In this document: in pieces, positions 23,053 through 27,631 of the stretch
Position numbering within the stretch: position 1 is the stretch's first letter
Layout of the letters: each line of letters starts with the position of its first letter
DNA from: a virus
Strand: one strand, 5' to 3'
DNA length: 27,631 bases
IMG/VR virus record: IMGVR_UViG_3300009169_000078
Span: 1 to 27,631 of that record
Program-made: the position numbers and the translations under genes
Notes under the pieces: generated by a model
Database searches by the model: none
The model's input: the letters and a program-made list of their open reading frames with translations, nothing else
What the model was told of the DNA's origin: nothing

Positions 23053-23289
23053 ATGAAAATTGATTTTGAATTTCAAACGAAGTACGGCAAGTTTTGTGAT
23101 GCGTTGCACTTTGCAGATGATGCCGTGCCCGACGAGGCGGCGATTGAAGCCATGAAGCAGGAGCGTGTGGACAACTGGATAGCAATTATTACCGCCCCTC
23201 CAACACCCTCCCCGTCAAAGTATAAGCGGGATGCAAGCGGCAATTTGGTCCTTGACGAAAACGGCGACCCAATTCTAACTGGGGTGTAA
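23053..23289 (+). CDS. Small conserved fibre-region protein (78 aa)
   Basis: I chose ATG 23053, with AGAGG 7 bases upstream, over an in-frame TTG at 23047. The protein (MKIDFEFQTKYGKFCDALHF then EAAIEAMKQERVDNWIAIIT) belongs to a type of short protein encoded beside fibre genes in many phages. Its tail contains YKRDASGNLVLDENGDPIL. It could be a fibre-assembly chaperone by position and size, but this is only inferred. Confidence 0.6.
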   Translation: MKIDFEFQTKYGKFCDALHFADDAVPDEAAIEAMKQERVDNWIAIITAPPTPSPSKYKRDASGNLVLDENGDPILTGV

Positions 23290-23291
23290 AC

Positions 23292-25343
23292 ATGGCAAAT
23301 CGCTATTGGGTAGGGGGGTCTGGTACTTGGAACACTGTAAGTACAACGAATTGGTCGACCACGTCAGGTGGAGCTGGTGGCGCTTCTGTACCTGGGGAAT
23401 TTGATTCCGTATTCTTTGACCGCACAGGCCCATATACCGTAACGCTTACTGGTAATTTATTTTGCAACGACATCACCGTATCGGTAGGCGTAGTTACTTT
23501 TGCAAACGGTACGTCCCCCTTCCTAGGTGTTTATGGGTCAATGACGTTACTGGCGGGGACGGTCTGGAGTACCACTGCGGAAGTTAGCTTTAGGGCTTCT
23601 ACTTCTGGAAAAACAATCACCACAAACGGCGTGTCTATTTCCGGAAAAGTGGGGTTTGCCAGTTCCTCTGGTAGCTGGACACTTGGTAGCGCGTTAAATG
23701 CGCGACAGGTAACCCTTGGGAGCGGTACAGTTAATACCTCAGCCAGTAACTACGCAGTAACAATTGGCGTTGATGGCTTTTCACAAAGCAGTGGAACTCT
23801 GACGCTTAACGCCTCTACTGTTACCTGTAGCGGCGGTTGGAGTGTTTCTGGCGGTACGTTCAATGCAGGAACATCGACGATTAATTTATCAGCTTCGTTT
23901 ATAACTTTCTATGGTGGGGGCAAGACATACTCCACCGTGTCGTTTACCCGAACCGCCAGTAACGCAATAGTTGTCATATATGATGTAAATACTTTTACAA
24001 ACCTTAGCTTCCCCGCCAAGACCCCAACAGGGGTACGCCCTATAAATTTTGGGGCGAACCAGACGATCACTGGCACGTTTACAGTAACTGCTGGGGCAAA
24101 CGCAACAATCAGAACTGCGGTGTTCTCGGATACCTTTGGTACAACTCGTACGCTCACTTGCGCGGCAGTGTCCTTAACGGACGTTGATTTTCGGGACATC
24201 ACCATCGCGGGCGCTGCTGCTCCGGCTTCGGGGACGCGCTTGGGAAATTGCTACGGCAACAGTGGGATTACGTTTACCGCAAGCAAAACCGTTTATTGGA
24301 ACTTGGCGGGCACAAATGCTTGGGAGGCTACGGCGTGGGCATCAACGTCAGGTGGAGCGCCAGCGGCAAATAATTTTCCGTTGGCACAGGATACGGCGGT
24401 CATTAACAACGCGGGGGCAGCTACTCAAATAAACTTCGCCCAGACGTATTACATGCCTGCCATCAACGCAAGTTCAAGAACTACGGCGGTTGCGATAAGC
24501 GTAGACTCTGGTGTTGAGATGTATGGAAGCCTAACAAGCGGTTCTGGGTGTTCTTTTCCGGGGGGTTCATCTATAACATTTGCTGGGCGCACTACACTAA
24601 CCCTAACCAGTGCGGGCAAAGTTTTTGGTAATCCTTTTATTATAAATAACTTGACTGGAACGGTTACGCTGCAAGACGCACTTACTACTAGCAGCTCTAA
24701 TCTTTTTGCCATTAACCTCGGTAGTGGGACATTTAACGCGAACGGATTTAATGTTACTTTATCAGGGGCTTCATCCGCCGTATATATTGGTGGGAGTGTT
24801 ACCCGCACATTAAACGTCGGTGCTGGTACATGGTCTATTGCCGGTTCTAACCCAAACTGGGCATGGACTACTGATGGCGGAACAAGCCTCACCGTTTTGG
24901 GTGCCGGTACTGTTAGTTTTACAAGCAGCTCTTCCAAACTTTTTATAGGCGGCGGGCTTTCTTACCCATTCACTTTAAATCAAGGCGGGGCCGGTGCGCT
25001 TACAATCCAAAGCTCAAATACGTTTAATAATATAACAAATACATACGGAAGCACAGGAGCTACCTCTATTCGGTTTACCGCAGGGACAACCAACACGTTC
25101 ACCAATTGGAACGCAAGCGGAACCTCTGGGAAATTGCTAACAATTAGTTCCGACACCGCAGCTTCTCACACCTTATCCAAATCAACCGGAACCGTCAATG
25201 CTAATTATTTGTCGCTAAGTTACTCTACGGCTACTGGTGGCGCTACATGGAATGCGACTGATTCAGTAAATGGTGGTAACAACACCGGATGGAATTTTAT
25301 TTCAAGCGTATTACCCAGCAGCATGTTGATGTTCTTTAACTAA
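23292..25343 (+). CDS. Beta-rich tail fibre / receptor-binding protein (683 aa)
   Basis: The protein opens with NRYWVGGSGTWNTVSTTNWS then GGAGGASVPGEFDSVFFD, a repeat-type module widely found in phage fibre and adhesin-like proteins; a second copy-like segment (TVYWNLAGTNAWEATAWAST then GGAPAANNFPLAQDTAVINN) occurs around 24290-24410. The rest is Ser/Thr/Gly/Asn-rich with regular short strands, consistent with a beta-helix or beta-solenoid. No signal peptide, catalytic motif or C-terminal chaperone is apparent. The DNA is markedly more AT-rich than the surrounding genes, with A/T-ending codons, indicating recent exchange, as expected for host-range genes. It lies directly before the lysis cassette. 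Confidence 0.75.
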   Translation: MANRYWVGGSGTWNTVSTTNWSTTSGGAGGASVPGEFDSVFFDRTGPYTVTLTGNLFCNDITVSVGVVTFANGTSPFLGVYGSMTLLAGTVWSTTAEVSFRASTSGKTITTNGVSISGKVGFASSSGSWTLGSALNARQVTLGSGTVNTSASNYAVTIGVDGFSQSSGTLTLNASTVTCSGGWSVSGGTFNAGTSTINLSASFITFYGGGKTYSTVSFTRTASNAIVVIYDVNTFTNLSFPAKTPTGVRPINFGANQTITGTFTVTAGANATIRTAVFSDTFGTTRTLTCAAVSLTDVDFRDITIAGAAAPASGTRLGNCYGNSGITFTASKTVYWNLAGTNAWEATAWASTSGGAPAANNFPLAQDTAVINNAGAATQINFAQTYYMPAINASSRTTAVAISVDSGVEMYGSLTSGSGCSFPGGSSITFAGRTTLTLTSAGKVFGNPFIINNLTGTVTLQDALTTSSSNLFAINLGSGTFNANGFNVTLSGASSAVYIGGSVTRTLNVGAGTWSIAGSNPNWAWTTDGGTSLTVLGAGTVSFTSSSSKLFIGGGLSYPFTLNQGGAGALTIQSSNTFNNITNTYGSTGATSIRFTAGTTNTFTNWNASGTSGKLLTISSDTAASHTLSKSTGTVNANYLSLSYSTATGGATWNATDSVNGGNNTGWNFISSVLPSSMLMFFN

Positions 25344-25389
25344 TCATAAAAGACAAGCGCTAAGCTGATTATTTTTTGAAAATAAACAC
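25344..25389 (+). other. Short A/T-rich gap before the lysis genes
   Basis: This 46-base gap is A/T-rich, with the small dyad AAGCGCT...AGC and TATTTT-TTG-AAAATA. No convincing terminator, ribosome site or promoter consensus is present. It shares the A/T-rich composition of the upstream fibre gene and may mark the right edge of the exchanged segment. Confidence 0.4.
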
Positions 25390-25611
25390 ATGGATTATCA
25401 AGTCTTGTTCAACGGCGCTGTTATTTTGGCGTCCTTCTTCGGTGGGTGGACACTGAACACTATCACCAAGTCGCTAGAGCGCCTTGACGCCGACGTGCGG
25501 GCTATGCCTACTAGCTACGTGGCCCGTAATGATTATCGCGAAGACACCCGCGAGATAAAAGACATGCTCAGCAAGATCTTTGACAAGCTGGAAAACAAGG
25601 CCGACAAATGA
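25390..25611 (+). CDS. One-TM lysis-cassette protein (73 aa)
   Basis: Residues about 5-24 (VLFNGAVILASFFGGWTLNT) are a single hydrophobic membrane segment, followed by a charged helical domain (SLERLDADVRAMP ... EIKDMLSKIFDKLENKADK). This layout recurs upstream of 3-TM holins in many phages. It may modulate the holin or form a membrane-anchored pinhole partner, but that is inferred. No good ribosome site precedes ATG 25390. The stop overlaps the holin start by 4 bases (ATGA). Confidence 0.65.
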   Translation: MDYQVLFNGAVILASFFGGWTLNTITKSLERLDADVRAMPTSYVARNDYREDTREIKDMLSKIFDKLENKADK

Positions 25612-25976
25612 TAATAGAGTCGGTGATTGGGGCGCTGGTGCCGGTGGGCGTCGAGGGTATTAAGCAGCTGATGACGCGCTTTTTCGGCGGCGTCAAAGCC
25701 ACCAGCATTGATGACCAGATCAAGCTAGACGCTAACGAGATTGAGAAGATAAAAGCCCTAGCCGAGCTTGACAAGCCGATTGGGCAGCCGTCGCAGTGGG
25801 TAGTTGACCTGCGCGCCTCGGCTCGGTACATAGGGGCGCTGATAGTCATCACAGTCGGCGTTAGTACGCTCTACGCCCCCGCGCCGGCTGAGGTCAAAGT
25901 CATTGCGCTCGAGGCCGCTAACATTGCTTTCGGCTTCTTGTTCGGTAGCCGGATTGTAGCGGGCTTCAGAAAATGA
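25608..25976 (+). CDS. 3-TM holin of the gene-transfer-release type (122 aa)
   Basis: The protein matches the three-TM holin family (PF11351-like). It has an N-terminal amphipathic/hydrophobic stretch (IIESVIGALVPVGVEGIKQL), a central charged linker, then the signature QWVVDLRASARYIGALIVIT (63-82) leading into a TM, and a last hydrophobic segment (ALEAANIAFGFLFGSRIVAG, 100-119). Holins permeabilise the inner membrane at the end of infection so the endolysin can reach the wall. The 4-base overlaps with the genes on both sides form a coupled lysis operon. Confidence 0.85.
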   Translation: MIIESVIGALVPVGVEGIKQLMTRFFGGVKATSIDDQIKLDANEIEKIKALAELDKPIGQPSQWVVDLRASARYIGALIVITVGVSTLYAPAPAEVKVIALEAANIAFGFLFGSRIVAGFRK

Positions 25977-26485
25977 AAGAGAACTTCCAAGCCGCCCTAC
26001 AAGCCCTGCTCAAGCATGAAGGCGGGTTCAGTAATCACCCGCTTGACCCAGGCGGTATGACCAACCTCGGCGTCACTAAGACCGTCTGGGAGGAGTGGGT
26101 CACCCACCCTGTCACCGAGGCCGAGATGCGCGCCCTAACCCCCGCTAAAGTGGCTCCTCTGTACCGCCGCAAGTATTGGGACAGGGTCTGCGGTGACGAA
26201 CTCCCAACGGGTGTAGATTTAGCGGTGTTTGACTACGCCGTGAACTCAGGCCCAGGGCGCGCCGTCAAGACGCTGCAGAAAGTGCTGGGCGTTACGGTTG
26301 ACGGGGCGCTGGGCCCAAAGACCCTAGCCCAGGCGGTCAACCGAGACAGCAGCGCATTGGTCGAGGCCTACAACGCGGAGCGGTTGATGTTCCTACGGGC
26401 GCTGCCGGCGTTTGAGACTTTCGGCCGAGGGTGGTCACGGCGGGTGGCTGAAGTCACCGCCCAAGCCGCACAAATGACGGCCTAA
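25973..26485 (+). CDS. Endolysin, GH108 muramidase with C-terminal binding domain (170 aa)
   Basis: The N-terminus has the GH108 signature HEGGFSNHPLDPGGMTNLGV, with catalytic glutamate E16, and KYWDRVCGDELPTGVDLAVF in the expected place. Residues about 95-165 match PG_binding_3 (LQKVLGVTVDGALGPKTLAQ ... FGRGWSRRVAEV). It should hydrolyse the glycan backbone of peptidoglycan. There is no signal peptide, so export depends on the upstream holin. No spanin gene is evident downstream before the next promoter-like element. Length is normal for the family. Confidence 0.92.
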   Translation: MKENFQAALQALLKHEGGFSNHPLDPGGMTNLGVTKTVWEEWVTHPVTEAEMRALTPAKVAPLYRRKYWDRVCGDELPTGVDLAVFDYAVNSGPGRAVKTLQKVLGVTVDGALGPKTLAQAVNRDSSALVEAYNAERLMFLRALPAFETFGRGWSRRVAEVTAQAAQMTA

Positions 26486-26520
26486 CGCGCCTTTACGGGC
26501 TTTGGATTCTGTTTCAAGGC

Positions 26521-26576
26521 TATAATTTTCCATCAGGGCGCATGCTGCATCAGCTGCTAATACCACCGGAGTATTT
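26521..26576 (+). promoter_or_regulatory. Putative promoter and structured leader, copy 2
   Basis: TATAATT at 26521 is followed by GGGCGC, mini-hairpin GCTG-CAT-CAGC (26544-26554), CTAATACCAC, and CGGAGT with GGAG 5 bases before ATG 26577. These are the same elements in the same order as at 18410-18477. The -35 region is not recognisable, so an activator or a phage-modified polymerase may be needed. Confidence 0.5.
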
Positions 26577-27209
26577 ATGAGCTATAGCATGACTTACACG
26601 AGTCTGCTCGAAGACGTCAGGCGCTACCTCGAGCGGGGTTTCACCCTTGAGAGCGACCAGATCGTTTATGAGCAGTTGCCCCGCCTTATAACGCTAGGCG
26701 AGCGGCGCATCGCCCGTGAGCTGAAGATTGAAGGCTTCATCAGGGCGGTTTCAACCCCCCTGCAGGTCGGCGTCGCAGTGCTGCGCAAACCGGACCGCTG
26801 GCGCGATACCGTCAGTATGACCGTTGACAATGGCGCTGTGTTTGCCCGCTCGTACGAGTACTGCCGGTCTTACTGGCCCAATGAAGCCGAAAAAGACACC
26901 CCTCAGTTCTACGCCGACTACGACTACAACCACTGGCTGCTGGTGCCGACTCCGAGCGCCGTGCAGACCCTTGAGATTCTCTACTACGAGCAGCCGCGCT
27001 TCCTGGGGGAGGACTTTCAGACCAATTGGCTCACCGAGTACGCCCCCGATGTGCTGCTCTACGCAACGCTGCTCGAGGCCACCCCGTTCCTCAAGAATGA
27101 TGAGCGTGTGGCTATGTGGCAAAACATGTATGACCGCGCCGCGCAGGCGCTCAACGGCGAAGACCTGAAGCGTATTCTGGACCGAGCCGCCAACAGGAGT
27201 GAAGCATAA
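26577..27209 (+). CDS. SU10/gp4-type adaptor protein (210 aa)
   Basis: The pattern MTYTSLLEDVRRYLERG, LITLGERRIARELKIEGF, then WRDTVSMTVDNG, HWLLVPTPSAVQTLEILYYE and a C-terminal helical part (WLTEYAPDVLLYATLLEATP, MYDRAAQALNGED) matches the phage adaptor family typified by phage SU10. It would form the ring below the portal that joins the short tail. It starts 91 bases after the lysis cassette behind a TATAAT box and is followed, with one-base overlap (TAATG), by another structural gene. This places a virion gene set downstream of lysis. Confidence 0.78.
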   Translation: MSYSMTYTSLLEDVRRYLERGFTLESDQIVYEQLPRLITLGERRIARELKIEGFIRAVSTPLQVGVAVLRKPDRWRDTVSMTVDNGAVFARSYEYCRSYWPNEAEKDTPQFYADYDYNHWLLVPTPSAVQTLEILYYEQPRFLGEDFQTNWLTEYAPDVLLYATLLEATPFLKNDERVAMWQNMYDRAAQALNGEDLKRILDRAANRSEA

Positions 27210-27631
27210 TGGCCTATACCGACGTCTTTGGCGGCGCGAACATTTACCCGAGCGAGATTAGCTACAGCGCCGTTACGCTCGACTCGAACATCGTCCTGAG
27301 CTGGCCCGAGGAAACCTCCGCCGTAAACAACCTCGCCACGCGCATCATGGATGTGACAGCGGTCACAACGGGGTTCTCAATCACCCTGCCCGATGCGGCC
27401 AAGACCGGCACCGGCCAGACAATCCTGTTCAACAACCAGGGGGCGAATGCGTTCCTGGTTAACGATGCCGCCTCGGTGCAGGTGGTTTCGATTGCTCCTG
27501 GCACCGTGTGGCAGGTCTATCTCACTGATAACAGCACCGTCGCCGGTGAGTGGGAGACGCTGCAATTCGGGGCCACGACTTCGGTCGCTAACGCCTCCGC
27601 ACTGGCCGGCACGGGTATTGTGGCGGTGGGT
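27209..27631 (+). CDS. Structural/fibre protein, N-terminal part (3' truncated)
   Basis: The ATG at 27209 overlaps the previous stop and the frame stays open through the right edge (141 codons visible). The sequence MAYTDVFGGANIYPSEISYS, LSWPEETSAVNNLATRIMDV, TILFNNQGANAFLVNDAASV and TVWQVYLTDNSTVAGEWETL is a conserved N-terminal module of podoviral structural/tail proteins. The visible part ends ATTSVANASALAGTGIVAVG. CAGGAGTGAAGC just upstream supplies a ribosome site. Likely a tail or fibre component; the C-terminus is outside the window. Confidence 0.75.
   Translation, partial: MAYTDVFGGANIYPSEISYSAVTLDSNIVLSWPEETSAVNNLATRIMDVTAVTTGFSITLPDAAKTGTGQTILFNNQGANAFLVNDAASVQVVSIAPGTVWQVYLTDNSTVAGEWETLQFGATTSVANASALAGTGIVAVG

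Noticed and set aside
19780-25343. Diversity-generating retroelement in the fibre region
   Set aside because: No reverse transcriptase and no template/variable repeat pair were found; the repeats are ordinary low-complexity fibre modules.

Overview
The window is one densely packed, entirely plus-strand segment of a tailed-phage genome (Caudoviricetes). Genes abut or overlap by 1-20 bases, and the few gaps hold promoter-like or repeat elements. The combination of a HK97/Mu gpT-like capsid protein, a P22-like portal, gp4/SU10-type adaptors, low-complexity fibre proteins, and no visible tape measure, sheath, tube or tail-chaperone genes suggests a short-tailed (podovirus-like) phage. The 3-TM holin plus GH108 endolysin points to a Gram-negative host. 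The gene families resemble those of uncultured aquatic phages of Proteobacteria, but that placement is inferred. Both window ends cut a gene.

Layout. (1) Positions 1-3402: replication end, with the C-terminal part of an SF2 helicase, a small Cys-motif protein, and a fused primase-polymerase/RepA-like helicase. (2) Positions 3403-3681: the only sizeable gene-free stretch. It carries eight exact copies of the 9-mer AATCGTTCG in both orientations, a perfect 20-bp palindrome, a hairpin and a TATAAT box. It is a candidate origin, packaging site or early/late control region. (3) Positions 3682-12476: packaging genes (small and large terminase), small basic proteins, a JAMM-like metalloprotease, an 864-aa protein with a PcfJ-like domain, and the portal. 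(4) Positions 12496-16348: small proteins, a GroES-like co-chaperonin, scaffold, a putative head protein, a putative decoration protein and the major capsid protein, closed by a strong intrinsic terminator at 16369-16404.

(5) Positions 16502-23289: small virion proteins, a first adaptor-like protein with an inserted beta-sandwich, a zinc-finger-like protein, fibre-like proteins and a DUF5856-like helical protein. (6) Positions 23292-25343: a 683-aa beta-rich fibre gene, visibly more AT-rich than its surroundings and probably exchanged horizontally. (7) Positions 25390-26485: lysis cassette (one-TM protein, 3-TM holin, GH108 endolysin) with 4-base overlaps. (8) Positions 26577-27631: a second adaptor-like protein and the start of another structural protein that runs off the end.

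The most interesting signals are the repeat array between the replication and packaging modules; a shared promoter-plus-leader module in front of the two adaptor genes; the JAMM-like and PcfJ-like gene pair between terminase and portal; and a recurring aromatic-x-x-GG peptide motif in several virion-region proteins. No tRNA, CRISPR array, insertion sequence, integrase, reverse transcriptase or lysogeny gene was seen.
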